Assembly: GCF_018842675.1 (NCBI RefSeq)
Contig: NZ_JAGTWO010000004.1
Coordinates: 620,001-684,000, forward strand
Length of the DNA: 64,000 bases
Source: Candidatus Pantoea bituminis
GTDB taxonomy: Bacteria > Pseudomonadota > Gammaproteobacteria > Enterobacterales > Enterobacteriaceae
Reading direction: 5' to 3'
Positions 10,822 through 20,623 of this stretch are shown here, piece by piece. The notes under the pieces are model-generated. The model was not told the DNA's origin and did no database searches. It worked only from the letters and a program-made list of their open reading frames with translations. Within the stretch, counting starts at the first letter, position 1. The number at the start of each line of letters is the position of its first letter. Both the position numbers and the translations under genes were made by a program.

Positions 10822-12549
10822 CCAACCTTCAGCCTTTGCCTCCGAACTTATCGAAGGATTTGTCGCCGCGAACGCAGACAAAGTGCGGCAGGTACCTGGC
10901 GGCGTCGTACGCAGTACACGCAGCCAGGCGGGCAGCGTCGCGGTGATTGTCGGTGGTGGTTCAGGTCATTATCCCGCCTTCGCCGGATTAGTCGGGCAAG
11001 GTCTGGCGCACGGTGCGGCGATGGGCAATCTGTTTGCCTCGCCTTCCGCGCAGCAAATCTACAACGTGGCGCGCGCCGCAGATAACGGTGGCGGCGTGCT
11101 GCTGATGTTTGGTAACTATGCGGGCGATGTGCTGCATTTTGGTCAGGCTTGCGAGCGTCTACGCAGCGAAGGCATTCCCTGCGAAGTGCTGGCGGTAACT
11201 GATGATATTTCCAGCGCCAGCGTTGATGAAATTGAAAAACGTCGTGGCGTAGCGGGCGATCTCACCGTGTTTAAAGTGGCCTGCGCCGCCGCGGAAGCGG
11301 GCTACGATTTAGCCCGCGTGCTCAACGTTTCACGCCACGCCAATGACCGCACGCGTTCTTTTGGCGTCGCGTTTTCAGGCTGTACCTTACCTGGCGCGTC
11401 TCATCCACTGTTTGAAGTGGAAAAAGGGCGCATGGCGTTAGGACTGGGCATTCACGGCGAGCCGGGCATCAAAGAAACCGACGTGCCGACCGCCGACGAG
11501 CTGGCTGAGATTTTCGTTGATCGCTTGCTGAGCGAGCTGCCGCAAGGCATCAATACGGTAGAAGGTCAGCGGGTCGCGGTGATCCTCAATGGGTTAGGTA
11601 CGGTGAAATACGAAGAGCTGTTTGTGGTTTACCGTCGCGTCGCGCAGTTGCTGGATGCCGCGAAGTTACACGTCGTTGAGCCTGATGTCGGCGAGTTCGT
11701 TACCAGTTTCAATATGGCAGGCGCATCATTAACTCTGATGTGGCTTGACCAGGAGCTGGAAACCTTCTGGTGCGCACCCGCTAATGCTCCAGCCTATCGC
11801 AAAGGCAGCGTGATCGTTGCTGAAGCGCTAAGTCCAGCGGAATGTGTAGAGCAGGCGGAGGACACGTTACCGCAGGCGAGCGCAGAATCGCAGGAGAGCG
11901 CACAGCGCGTGCTGCAACTGCTGGAAGCCGTAGCGCAAATGCTGCAAGCCAACGCCGAGAAACTGGGTGATATTGATGCAGTGGCTGGCGATGGCGATCA
12001 CGGTATTGGTATGGAGCGCGGCGTATTAGGCGCGGTAGAAAAAGCCCGTGAAGTGGCGGCGCGTGGCGCAGGCGCGGGAACGCTGCTGTGTCGTGCGGCG
12101 GATGCCTGGGCAGATAAAGCGGGCGGCACCTCGGGAGCATTATGGGGCGTTGCGCTGACCGCGCTGGGCACGGCGTTGGGCGATCAACATCAGCCTGATG
12201 CGCAACGTGTTGCCAGTGGGGTACGTCACGCGCAAGAAGGCATTATGCACTTTGGTAAAGCCAAAGTGGGCGACAAAACCATGGTCGATGTGTTGGTGCC
12301 GTTTGCCGATAGCCTGAACGACGCTGTGGCGCAAGGCGCCTCATTAACCGATGCCTGGTTAACAGCGGCGCAGGTGGCGGATAACGCCGCACAAGCGACC
12401 GCCCAGTTATTGCCAAAGATGGGCCGTGCCCGTCCGCTGGCAGAAAAAGTTTAGGAACACCCGATGCTGGCGCCATTTCGCTAGCGATGATCGTCAACAC
12501 CGTGGGAAACCTGCTCAACGATAACGCGACCGCAGATCAAGGAGTTTAA
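10805..12549 (+). CDS. lerK: DhaK-DhaL fusion kinase, probable L-erythrulose 1-kinase
   Basis: With one base restored this is a 581-residue single-chain kinase. An N-terminal DhaK domain (about 1-330) has VGGGSGHYPAFAG and the substrate-binding histidine in LGLGIHGEPG. A C-terminal DhaL domain (about 350-581) has the ATP/Mg motif AVAGDGDHGIGMERG. Proteins of this build phosphorylate dihydroxyacetone or erythrulose; LerK makes L-erythrulose-1-P. The frame stops early at 12452-12454, but one extra A in the run at 12444-12448 restores AEKSLGTPDAGAISLAM, the normal DhaL ending, and puts the stop 2 bases before the next gene. The missing base is judged an error. Confidence 0.8.
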
Positions 12550-12551
12550 GC

Positions 12552-13328
12552 ATGTCTCAACCTGCCATCTGGCTGGGCGTCAGCCTGAAAATGTACTTCA
12601 GCTATCAGCAAACGCTGACATGGTGCCGTGACGTCGCCGAGCTGGCGCGTCGTCATCCAGCCATCCAGCAAGGTGAGGTTGGGCTGTTTGTGTTACCGGC
12701 TTATCCGGCTATTCCGGCGGTTGCCGAGATTTTTGCCGATACGCCTGTTCGCTTTGGCGGCCAGGATGTCTGCCAGGCAGAAAATGGCGCCTGGACCGGT
12801 GAAGTCAGCGCCAGCATGTTGCAGGAGTTGGGCTGTTCGCTGGCTGAGATTGGTCATGCTGAGCGCCGTCGTCATTTCCATGAAGACAAAACACAGATCG
12901 CGGCCAAAGTGGCGATGTCTTTACGCCACGGCTTAACGCCGGTGTTGTGCATCGGTGAAGAGCAAGAAGGCGAACCGGCGCAGGCGATTGCGCTGTGCCA
13001 ACAGCAGCTTGCTGAGGCCCTGGCCAATGCCGGGCAACAAGGTTTGCAGGGCAGCGTGTTCTTCGCTTACGAACCGCAATGGGCGATTGGCGCACCGCAA
13101 CCCGCACCGGACAGCTACATTCGGGCGGTGTGTGCCGGTTTGCGTGACCTGCAAACACCCGAGGGCATCGATTTGCAGGTGATTTACGGCGGCAGCGCCG
13201 GCCCCGGCCTGATTCAGCGCCTGGCGGGTGATGTCGATGGACTGTTTCTCGGGCGTTTCGCCCACGATCCCAAAGCGCTGGCGCAAATCGTTGATGAAGC
13301 CAGCGCGCTGCTTAAGGAGATCCGTTAA
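12552..13328 (+). CDS. lerI: TIM-like isomerase, probable L-erythrulose-1-phosphate isomerase
   Basis: The 258-residue triose-phosphate-isomerase homologue keeps the active-site lysine (SLKMYF), histidine (EIGHAERR for the usual IGHSERR) and glutamate (YEPQWAIG), and the phosphate-binding YGGSAGPG. The usual asparagine of NWKM is serine here, and divergence from housekeeping TpiA is clear. LerI/EryH proteins of this type convert L-erythrulose-1-P to D-erythrulose-4-P. It lies 2 bases after the kinase, and its stop overlaps the next start (TAATG), so it is tightly coupled. Function is assigned from family and context. Confidence 0.78.
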   Translation: MSQPAIWLGVSLKMYFSYQQTLTWCRDVAELARRHPAIQQGEVGLFVLPAYPAIPAVAEIFADTPVRFGGQDVCQAENGAWTGEVSASMLQELGCSLAEIGHAERRRHFHEDKTQIAAKVAMSLRHGLTPVLCIGEEQEGEPAQAIALCQQQLAEALANAGQQGLQGSVFFAYEPQWAIGAPQPAPDSYIRAVCAGLRDLQTPEGIDLQVIYGGSAGPGLIQRLAGDVDGLFLGRFAHDPKALAQIVDEASALLKEIR

Positions 13329-14139
13329 TGAGCCGTATCGGACTCAGCACGTATGCTTTTTCTGGCGCATGTCATCGCAAGTGCCGGAGCCGTTAACGTT
13401 GGCGCAGATGCTGGAGCAAACGGCCGCGCTTGATGTTTCTGTCTTTCAAATTTGTGATTATCCGGCGATCGAGAGTTGGCCCGATGCGCAGCTACAGGCG
13501 TTGCGTCAGCAGGCCGATGCGCTGGGCATCACACTGGAACTGGGCACTCGCGGTCTGGGTACGGCCCATCTGCAACGTTATCTGCACATGGCCAATATTC
13601 TGGATGCCCACGTTGTTCGCTCCATGTTCTATACCGCCAGCCATCGTCCGTCATTGGAAGAGGCCGCGCAGTTGATCGGCGCCATTCTGCCGGACTATGA
13701 GCGCCAGCAGGTGATGCTGTGTTTGGAAACTTACGAGCAGGTCAAGACCGCCGACATGATGTCGGTGATCAATCAATTTCCGTCACCTTGGCTTGGCGTT
13801 TGCCTTGATCCCGCCAACTGCGTCGCTGGGTTGGAGCTACCGGAACAGGTTATCGCCAATACCGCTGCACGCGTCGGTAATCTGCACATCAAAGATTTTG
13901 CATTTTCCCGTCGTGACGGTTGGGTGGGATTCACCTACGCCGGTTGTCTGATGGGGGACGGCTTACTCGACTATGACCGGATGATCGCCAGCGTGCGCCC
14001 GGCAGAAAAAGGCATCAATCAAATCGTCGAACACTGGCTACCGTGGCAGGAAGATGCAGCGATCACCTGTCAACGTGAAGCCGAGTGGACACTTCGCACC
14101 GTGGAATTCTTACGTAGTAAACAAGCTCAGGAGTCATAA
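13328..14139 (+). CDS. oiaD: Xylose-isomerase-like TIM barrel, probable 3-oxo-isoapionate decarboxylase
   Basis: With one T restored in the run at 13357-13361 this is a 270-residue AP-endonuclease-2/xylose-isomerase-fold protein starting MSRIGLSTYAFFWRMSS. Without it the first 10 codons are out of frame. Metal-ligand positions expected for the fold are visible: CLETYEQ, CLDPANC, NLHIKDF and IVEHW. Proteins of this type (OiaD) decarboxylate 3-oxo-isoapionate to L-erythrulose. Its place between the TIM-like isomerase (TAATG overlap) and the Rossmann oxidoreductase (2-base gap) fits. A generic sugar-phosphate isomerase/epimerase remains the cautious alternative. Confidence 0.68.
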
Positions 14140-14141
14140 TA

Positions 14142-14996
14142 ATGAACCAATTAAAAACCATCACCGTGATTGGCGCAGGCGGCAAAATGGGCATGCGCAT
14201 TTCTGCCAACTTCCAGAAAAGTGATTACCAGGTCTTTTATTGCGAGAACTCACCCAAGGCGCAGGAGCAAGTTACCGCACAGGGCCGTGAGCTTTCCGAT
14301 GCAGCTTCCGTTGTCCCCGTGAGTGATGTTGTGATTCTGGCGGTGCCGGATATTGTCTTGGGTAAAGTGTCGGAAGGCGTTGTACCGCAGATGAAGAAAG
14401 ATGCGGTGCTGTTAACCCTTGATCCCGCAGCGGCCTATGCCAACCTGATTGCACACCGCGATGACATTGATTACGCCGTGGCGCACCCCTGTCATCCCTC
14501 CGTATTCCTGGAGCGTTATACCAAAGAGGAGCACGCCGACGCCTTTGGTGGTATTGCGGCTATTCAGCACGTTGCGGCCTCTTATGAAGCAGGCAGCGAC
14601 GAGCAGAAAGCGGAACTGAGCAACGTCATCAGCGTGATGTATGGCCCGGTTGAGCAGGTACATTGGGTTACCGTTACCCAGCTGGCTTACCTTGAGCCTA
14701 CGCTGGTTGAAACCGTGGCCTGCATGGTGGGTGCCTTCATGAAAGAAGCGCTGGATGAAACCGTTAAGCACAGCGGCGTGCCGGAAGAAGCAGCTAAAGC
14801 GATGCTGTATGGCCATATTCAGATTGCCTTGGCTGTTGCATTCCGCGCTACCAACCCGTTCTCCGATGCCTGCATGATCGCCATGGAATATGGCCGCGAG
14901 AAAATCGTTAAGCCAGACTGGAAACAGATCTTCGATCAGAAAGAACTCGATATCGTGATTGCCCGCATGCTGAAAATCGATGCTATTCGTCGTTAA
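14142..14996 (+). CDS. apnO: Rossmann/PGDH_C-type oxidoreductase, probable D-apionate oxidoisomerase
   Basis: The 284-residue protein has an N-terminal NAD(P)-binding domain (TVIGAGGKMGMRISANF; VSDVVILAVPD) and an all-helical C-terminal half of the phosphogluconate-dehydrogenase-C type, with AVAHPCHPSVF between them. D-apionate oxidoisomerase (ApnO), which oxidises D-apionate with migration of a hydroxymethyl group to give 3-oxo-isoapionate, has this architecture. It is the last metabolic gene of the operon, 2 bases after the decarboxylase. Family membership is secure; the exact substrate is inferred from the whole operon. Confidence 0.7.
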   Translation: MNQLKTITVIGAGGKMGMRISANFQKSDYQVFYCENSPKAQEQVTAQGRELSDAASVVPVSDVVILAVPDIVLGKVSEGVVPQMKKDAVLLTLDPAAAYANLIAHRDDIDYAVAHPCHPSVFLERYTKEEHADAFGGIAAIQHVAASYEAGSDEQKAELSNVISVMYGPVEQVHWVTVTQLAYLEPTLVETVACMVGAFMKEALDETVKHSGVPEEAAKAMLYGHIQIALAVAFRATNPFSDACMIAMEYGREKIVKPDWKQIFDQKELDIVIARMLKIDAIRR

Positions 14997-15120
14997 TCTG
15001 TGAAGTTGTCGCGGCTCATATTATTGCCTATGCCTGGCGATTTGAGCCGCATCAGTGATATAAATCCCCTCCTGAAACGCCTGTGCTTAGTCAGGTAACT
15101 CACTGCGAGACAGATAACGC

Positions 15121-16085
15121 ATGGAAAAACACACGCTTTCTCAGGATTCAGAACTGCTGACGGAAATCGCGGTCGCCTATTATCAGGACGAAACTACCCA
15201 GGAAGAGATAGCGCGTAAGTTTGGCATTTCACGCATCAAAGTCGGAAGATTGCTGAAACGCGCCCGGGAAGAGGGCATTGTTGAAATTAATGTGCGTTAC
15301 CATCCGGTGTTCAGTACCCGCCTCGAGCAACAACTTCTTGATCGTTTTCCCCAGTTACAACGTGCGCTGATTGCGCTGGATTTACAGGACAGCGATGAGC
15401 AACGTCGCCAACTGGCTGCGCTGGTATCGACCCATCTTGAGCAATCGTTGAAAGAAAATTCAGTGGTTGCGGTAGGTCAAGGGCGCAACGTGGCGGCGAT
15501 TGCCGATCATCCTGGCCAGGTGCCAACGCGTAATTGCCACTTTATCAGCGGTATTGGCGGTACACATCGGCCCGGCGATGCGATCAATGCCGACCATATC
15601 AGCCGTCGATTGGCGAAAAAATTTGGTGGTATTAGCGAAACGCTGTATGCCCCGGCGTATGTGGAAAACCGTGCGTTGAAAGAAGCTTTTATGCAGAACG
15701 GCACCATTAAAGAGACGCTGGATCGCGCGCGTAAAGCGGATATCGCGCTGGTCGGTATCGGTGACATGAATGAAAACAGTTATATGGTCAAATTGGGCTG
15801 GTTTAGTCCGCACGAAATCATTGATGCCAGCCTGAACCAGGGCGTGACCGGTGATATCGCGGGCTACGACTTTTTCAATTCGCAGGGTCAGCACGTTGAC
15901 ACGGTGATGAATGACCGGGTTATTGGCTTGAGCATTGATGAGTTACGCAAGATCCCTGCGTGATTGCAATTGCTTCAGAGAACACTAAAGCCTTGGCGAT
16001 TCTTGGTGCATTGCGTACGGGTGCGATCGATATTATTGCCACTACCGCGCAGAATATCCGCACCATTTTGAATATGACGCAGTAG
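15121..16085 (+). CDS. SorC-family transcriptional regulator
   Basis: With one C restored in the run at 15954-15956 the product is 321 residues. An N-terminal helix-turn-helix (ETTQEEIARKFGISRIKVGRLLKRA, about residues 22-46) precedes a SorC sugar-binding domain with VGQGRNVAAIA, FISGIGGTH and GIGDMNENSYMVKLGW. The uncorrected frame stops 41 residues early; the correction restores CVIAIASENTKALAILGALR, the usual family ending. It lies 124 bases downstream of the oxidoreductase on the same strand and is the likely regulator of the divergent block, sensing a phosphorylated intermediate such as erythrulose-P. Confidence 0.85.
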
Positions 16086-16104
16086 TCCTCTGCGCGTTAT
16101 CCCC

Positions 16105-16469
16105 CATCCCGGCCTTCCCCCATAAATAGGGGAAGGAGACGCTGCAACATGCAGCTTCACTACTTGCATCTGGCAATATCTTCCTCCCCCACATGTGGGG
16201 GAGGACAGAGGTGGGGGACAAGCGACGCCTGAGTTTATTGGGTTGTGCTGGCTGTTTTCCATCCCGGCCTTCCCCCATAAATAGGGGAAGGAGACGCTGC
16301 AACATGCAGCTTCGATGCTTACATCTGGCAGCATCTTCCTCCCCCACATGTGGGGGAGGACAGAGGTGGGGGACAAACGACGCCTGACTTTATTGGGTTG
16401 TGCTGGCTGTTTTCCATCCCGACCTTCCCGCATAAATAGGGAAGGAGACGCTGCCACATGCAGCTTGAT
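16105..16469. repeat. 155-bp tandem repeat, about 2.4 copies
   Basis: Units begin at 16105, 16260 and 16415 (third truncated near 16469), each starting CATCCCGGCCTTCCC. Every unit holds two dyads, TTCCCC-CATAAATA-GGGGAA and CTCCCCCACATGTGGGGGAG, then AGGTGGGGGACAA. The first two units differ at only a few positions, indicating recent duplication. Open frames across it are by-products of the repeat. A related degenerate stretch is at 25683-25775. It occupies nearly all of the 399-base gap between the SorC gene and ygfZ. Confidence 0.9.
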
Positions 16470-16484
16470 CGCAACCAGGCAGCG

Positions 16485-17471
16485 TTAACCCTCGGCTAAT
16501 GAATAAGGCAGCGGCTGAATAGTCAGCTTGCCACCTTCATCACCTTCAATCCGCAACACGCTATCTGGCTCAAGATCGTTGTTCATCACCACCTGCACCC
16601 AACATTCGCCATTATCCAACTGCACAGCGCTAAGCACGGTGCCGGTACGGCGCCAGCGCTCGCCCATTTGCAGTTCCAGTGAATCACCCGCCGCCGGGAT
16701 ATGGCTTGCCTGGCCTGCCAGCCAGTAAAGTGCACGCTTGTTAGCGCCGCGATATTTGGCGCGCGCCACCATTTCCTGCCCGGTGTAACAGCCTTTCTTA
16801 AAGCTGATGGCATCCAGAGCCTGCAGATTTGTCGCCTGCGGAATTAATTGCGCGCTGGTCACGGCGTCAATCACCGGAATACCGGCTTCAATATCCAGCG
16901 CCAGCCATTGGGTGCTGTCATTTAACTGCGCATCATCTGCCAGTTTCTGTTTCAGCACTTCGGCCTGTTCCAGCGAAGTCACCATTAAGAAACGCTCCGC
17001 CGGATGCGCAAACCACAGCAGCGTGGTTTCGCCCTGCTGTACCACCGGCGTTTCACTGTCTGGCAGCGTGTCAAACAGATTGGCTAAGGCGGCGCGCGCC
17101 TGAAAACCCGCGACGCCCAGCAGCACGGCGTCATCATCAGCGGTTAGCGTCACTTTGGAGAACACCGCGTACTTTTTCAGCTCTGGCAACTGGGTGTCGC
17201 GCAACTCGCGTCGAACCAGATAAGCGTAACCTTCGCCGCGATGAAACAGACGCAGATTGCTCCACATTTTGCCCTTGGCATCGCAGTGCGCCGCCAACGA
17301 GTGATGCGCGGCGTCCAGTCCAGCGACATCCAGCGTTAGCTGACCTTGTAGATAACTGGTGCTGTCAGCGCCATAAACAGAAACCAATGCCCAAGCCTCG
17401 AGCGAAATCAGTGTTAAAGGCAGACGTGACGACGCGGCAGGTTGGCGCGGCGGTAAGGTATAAGTAGGCAT
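16485..17471 (-). CDS. ygfZ: tRNA-modifying / Fe-S cluster protein YgfZ
   Basis: The 328-residue folate-binding protein supports Fe-S cluster enzymes, including MiaB-dependent tRNA modification. The family signature K-G-C-Y-x-G-Q-E is present as [13 protein letters not shown], followed by the N-terminal-like fold of GcvT homologues. The start at 17471 ([20 protein letters not shown]) aligns with E. coli YgfZ; frame is open to 17498. It is divergent from sdhE, the normal arrangement. Confidence 0.96.
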   Translation of the reverse strand: MPTYTLPPRQPAASSRLPLTLISLEAWALVSVYGADSTSYLQGQLTLDVAGLDAAHHSLAAHCDAKGKMWSNLRLFHRGEGYAYLVRRELRDTQLPELKKYAVFSKVTLTADDDAVLLGVAGFQARAALANLFDTLPDSETPVVQQGETTLLWFAHPAERFLMVTSLEQAEVLKQKLADDAQLNDSTQWLALDIEAGIPVIDAVTSAQLIPQATNLQALDAISFKKGCYTGQEMVARAKYRGANKRALYWLAGQASHIPAAGDSLELQMGERWRRTGTVLSAVQLDNGECWVQVVMNNDLEPDSVLRIEGDEGGKLTIQPLPYSLAEG

Positions 17472-17712
17472 GGGGATATCCTGAGTTGAAAGGTTCATCC
17501 GAAACGGTGTTTTTCACTGTAATGTCTTCAATGTTAAAAGAGCCGGGAGGCATTGCAACCTGTTTACCGAAAACGCCGCACAAATCGCATGATAACCCTG
17601 AAAATCATAGTCATAAATTGCGGCCTGCTGCACAGCACTGTGTGGAGCGCCTGCAGCCCAACGGAATCCAGGTTACACTAGCCGTCATTGTTTGAACTGT
17701 GGAAATTGACGC

Positions 17713-17979
17713 ATGGATATTCATGAAAAATCGCGCATTCACTGGGCTTGCCGTCGTGGCATGCTGGAGTTGGATATCGCTATTATGCCGTTCTTCAAGT
17801 ACGAATTTGACTCGCTGTCGGACATCGACAAGCAGGTCTTTATCGCGTTATTAAAAAGTGACGATCCCGATCTGTTTAACTGGATGATGAATCACGGTGA
17901 ACCCAGCGATCCTGAACTGAAGCGGATGGTAAATCTTATCCAGCAGCGTAATCGTGAACGTGGCCCAGTGGCAATGTAA
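17713..17979 (+). CDS. sdhE: FAD assembly factor SdhE
   Basis: The 88-residue protein promotes covalent FAD attachment to succinate dehydrogenase SdhA (and fumarate reductase). The conserved RGxxE motif is present as RRGMLELD. Length and position beside ygfZ and cptA match E. coli ygfY/sdhE. It overlaps cptA by 20 bases, so the two are translated from one message. Confidence 0.97.
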   Translation: MDIHEKSRIHWACRRGMLELDIAIMPFFKYEFDSLSDIDKQVFIALLKSDDPDLFNWMMNHGEPSDPELKRMVNLIQQRNRERGPVAM

Positions 17980-18379
17980 GCTGCACCCTTCGCGCCGCGC
18001 ACGCCATATTCAGTGGGTGCTGTTAAGCGGCGCGATGATATTTGTTGCGCTTATGCCTGCGGCTGAAAACGGGGTGCTCTTCAAGATGGCGTTGTTAGCA
18101 TTAATGCTTTGGGAAGGGTGGCGCAATGATCGTCGCTTACGTCAAAGAGAGGGCTGGCTGCAACGGGAAAGCGCGCATTGCTGGTGCTGGCAAGGCATCC
18201 GCTGGCAGCTGCAACAGCCGCTGCGCTGGTTACCCAACGCGGTGCTGCTGGTGGGAAAGAGTGAGCAGGGAAAACAGCTGCGGATGTGGCTGATGCAAGA
18301 CAACATGCAGCCCGCTGAATGGCGCGTCTTACGCGCCTGCTGTCTCAGCGAACCGGCTGCAACGGCTCCGTTAAAATAG
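17960..18379 (+). CDS. cptA: CptA/YgfX inner-membrane protein
   Basis: The protein of about 139 residues has two membrane segments (about residues 18-50) followed by a basic cytoplasmic part. It corresponds to E. coli YgfX/CptA, reported as the toxin-like partner of SdhE (YgfY/CptB) acting on cytoskeletal proteins, although the toxin-antitoxin role is disputed. Start is uncertain: GTG at 17960 aligns best with E. coli; GTG at 17954 is in frame as well. Its 3' end overlaps the convergent fldB by 9 bases. Confidence 0.85.
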   Translation: MAQWQCKLHPSRRARHIQWVLLSGAMIFVALMPAAENGVLFKMALLALMLWEGWRNDRRLRQREGWLQRESAHCWCWQGIRWQLQQPLRWLPNAVLLVGKSEQGKQLRMWLMQDNMQPAEWRVLRACCLSEPAATAPLK

Positions 18380-18889
18380 CTCGGCCGTTTCGGTTAACAC
18401 CTGCTCGCACCACTGTTCGACTCGCTCGTCGGTCACTTCAAACTGATTCACATCGTCGAGCGCCAAACCCACGAACTGTTTACCGTCAGCCGTAAGCGGT
18501 TTCGGGCTGGTAAATTCATAACCCTCTAGCGGCCAGTAACCCACGAAGCGCACGCCCATTGGCTGCAATAAATCATGCAACATGCCTAGCGCATCAAGAA
18601 ACCATTCGCTGTAGCCAATCTGATCGCCCATGCCGTATAGCGCGACAATTTTGTTTTGCAGGTTAAGCCCGGGTAATTGCGGCCAAATCGCTTCCCAGTC
18701 TTCCTGCAACTCGCCGAAATCCCAGGTCGGAATGCCCAGAATAAGCAGATCATACTGCTCCATTAGGCTGGGATCGTCGTCCCTTACGTTGTGCAGCGTG
18801 ACCAACTCTTCACCAATAAAATCACGCATTTTCTCCGCTACGATTTCGGTGTAACAGGTACTGGAACCGTAAAAAAGACCGATCTTCAT
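18371..18889 (-). CDS. fldB: Flavodoxin FldB
   Basis: The 172-residue long-chain flavodoxin carries FMN as a low-potential electron carrier. The N-terminal [20 protein letters not shown] holds the FMN-phosphate loop, followed by [16 protein letters not shown] (the 50s loop) and [13 protein letters not shown]. Length and place next to xerD match E. coli fldB. The start at 18889 is the family start; the longer open frame to 19057 runs into xerD. Confidence 0.96.
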   Translation of the reverse strand: MKIGLFYGSSTCYTEIVAEKMRDFIGEELVTLHNVRDDDPSLMEQYDLLILGIPTWDFGELQEDWEAIWPQLPGLNLQNKIVALYGMGDQIGYSEWFLDALGMLHDLLQPMGVRFVGYWPLEGYEFTSPKPLTADGKQFVGLALDDVNQFEVTDERVEQWCEQVLTETAELF

Positions 18890-18991
18890 GCAGTTAATGC
18901 TCTGTTTAGGCTGACTTTGGCGCAATTGTATCAGAAGTGGATTTGAATCAGGCATAATGAGCACGATTTCACATCGAATGGCGGGGATAAC

Positions 18992-19885
18992 GTGCAAGAC
19001 AGCGAACTGACAGAACAGTTTCTTGATGCGCTCTGGATAGAGCGTAATCTGGCGCAAAATACCTTGTCATCTTACCGTCAGGATTTGCAAACGCTGACCG
19101 GCTGGCTTGGGCATCATGAGCTCACGCTGCTCAACGTCAGCGCACTCGATCTCCAGCAGTTTCTCTCTGAGCGCGTTGAAGGCGGCTACAAAGCCACCAG
19201 TTCAGCACGTCTGCTGAGCTGCATGCGGCGCATGTTTCAATATCTCTACCGTGAGAAGCTGCGGACGGATGATCCCAGCGCTATGCTTTCTGCGCCCAAA
19301 TTACCGCAGCGGCTGCCAAAAGATCTCAGTGAAGCGCAGATTGAACGCCTGTTACAGGCACCCAACATTGATGTGCCGCTGGAACTGCGCGACAAAGCGA
19401 TGCTGGAGCTGCTTTACGCCACCGGCCTGCGCGTTACCGAACTGGTTGGCTTGACCATGAGCGATATCAGCCTGCGTCAGGGCGTGGTACGCGTGATCGG
19501 TAAAGGGAATAAAGAGCGACTTGTGCCTTTAGGTGAAGAAGCGGTTTACTGGATCGAGCACTATCTGGATCACGGTCGGCCTTGGCTGCTGAATGGGCAG
19601 ACGCTGGATGTGATGTTTCCTAGCAATCGTGCGCAGCAAATGACGCGGCAAACCTTCTGGCATCGCATTAAGCACTATGCCACGCTAGCGGGCATTGACA
19701 GCGAAAAGCTGTCGCCACACGTGCTGCGCCATGCATTTGCGACCCATTTGCTGAACCACGGGGCCGATTTGCGTGTCGTACAAATGTTGCTGGGTCACAG
19801 CGATCTCTCGACCACTCAAATTTATACGCATGTCGCGACTGAGCGCCTGCGTCTGTTACACCAACAACATCATCCGCGTGCATAA
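18992..19885 (+). CDS. xerD: Site-specific tyrosine recombinase XerD
   Basis: The 297-residue recombinase acts with XerC at dif to resolve chromosome dimers under FtsK control. The catalytic set is visible in [12 protein letters not shown] (first Arg), [11 protein letters not shown] (Lys), [14 protein letters not shown] (His/Arg), [16 protein letters not shown] (His and nucleophile Tyr). Translation starts with GTG at 18992. It is divergent from fldB and followed by dsbC and recJ, the conserved xerD-dsbC-recJ order. Confidence 0.98.
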   Translation: MQDSELTEQFLDALWIERNLAQNTLSSYRQDLQTLTGWLGHHELTLLNVSALDLQQFLSERVEGGYKATSSARLLSCMRRMFQYLYREKLRTDDPSAMLSAPKLPQRLPKDLSEAQIERLLQAPNIDVPLELRDKAMLELLYATGLRVTELVGLTMSDISLRQGVVRVIGKGNKERLVPLGEEAVYWIEHYLDHGRPWLLNGQTLDVMFPSNRAQQMTRQTFWHRIKHYATLAGIDSEKLSPHVLRHAFATHLLNHGADLRVVQMLLGHSDLSTTQIYTHVATERLRLLHQQHHPRA

Positions 19886-19906
19886 CCGACGGAAGTAAGG
19901 AAGACG

Positions 19907-20620
19907 ATGAACAAGCATTTTGCCATGCTGGCCCTGTTGGCTGGCACCTTTTCCGGTCTGGCTCAGGCTGACGACGCCGCCATACAGCAATCTTTAAAAA
20001 AGATAGGCATCCAGCAAGCTGAAATTCAACCCGCGCCAGTGGCAGGGTTTAAAACGGTGCTCACCGAAAGCGGCGTATTGTATGTGACCGACGATGGCAA
20101 ACATATGGTTCAGGGGCCGCTGTATGACGTAAGCGGAGCGCAGCCTGTTAACGTAACCAACAAGCTGCTGGATAAAAAGGTGGAAGCGCTGGTTCCACAA
20201 ATGATCATTTATAAAGCGCCGAAAGAGCAGCACGTCGTGACGATTTTTACCGACATTACCTGCGGATATTGCCGCAAGCTGCATGAGCAAATGGCGGATT
20301 ACAACGCGCTGGGCATCACCGTACGCTATCTGGCGTTCCCGCGTGAAGGTGTGCAAGGGCAGGTTGAAACCGCCATGAAAGCGATTTGGTGCAGCGCCGA
20401 TCGCAATAAAGCCTTTGATGAAGCCATGAAGGGCGATTCACCAAAAATGTCTGCACCCGACTCCTGTAATATCGATATCGAGCAGCACTACAAGCTGGGC
20501 ATTCTGTTCGGAATTCAGGGAACCCCTGCGATTCTTACCGACAGCGGCATGATGATCCCTGGTTATCAAGGCCCGAAAGAGCTGAAGCAAGTACTGGATA
20601 GTCAAAAACGTGGTGGTTAA
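19907..20620 (+). CDS. dsbC: Periplasmic disulfide isomerase DsbC
   Basis: The 237-residue precursor has a Sec signal peptide ending ...SGLAQA at about residue 21. The thioredoxin-like active site is CGYC at residues 119-122 (TDITCGYCRKLHEQM), and a second cysteine pair (about 161 and 181) matches the structural disulfide of DsbC. The N-terminal part is the dimerisation domain. DsbC reshuffles wrong disulfides and is kept reduced by DsbD. recJ starts 4 bases after the stop. Confidence 0.98.
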   Translation: MNKHFAMLALLAGTFSGLAQADDAAIQQSLKKIGIQQAEIQPAPVAGFKTVLTESGVLYVTDDGKHMVQGPLYDVSGAQPVNVTNKLLDKKVEALVPQMIIYKAPKEQHVVTIFTDITCGYCRKLHEQMADYNALGITVRYLAFPREGVQGQVETAMKAIWCSADRNKAFDEAMKGDSPKMSAPDSCNIDIEQHYKLGILFGIQGTPAILTDSGMMIPGYQGPKELKQVLDSQKRGG

Positions 20621-20623
20621 CCG

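Noticed and set aside
10805..12549. Housekeeping dihydroxyacetone kinase of a glycerol pathway
   Set aside because: The DhaK-DhaL build permits it, but there is no glycerol dehydrogenase and the neighbours form an erythrulose/apionate route, so L-erythrulose kinase is preferred.
16105..16469. Possible CRISPR-like array or real repeat-encoded protein
   Set aside because: Units are 155 bp, directly adjacent and identical throughout, with no short repeat/unique spacer pattern and no cas genes. The antisense frames with repeated peptides arise simply from the tandem DNA repeat.
17713..18379. New toxin-antitoxin module
   Set aside because: The sdhE-cptA pair has been described as CptB/CptA, but SdhE has an established role in flavinylation; the arrangement is the normal backbone one and nothing new is visible.
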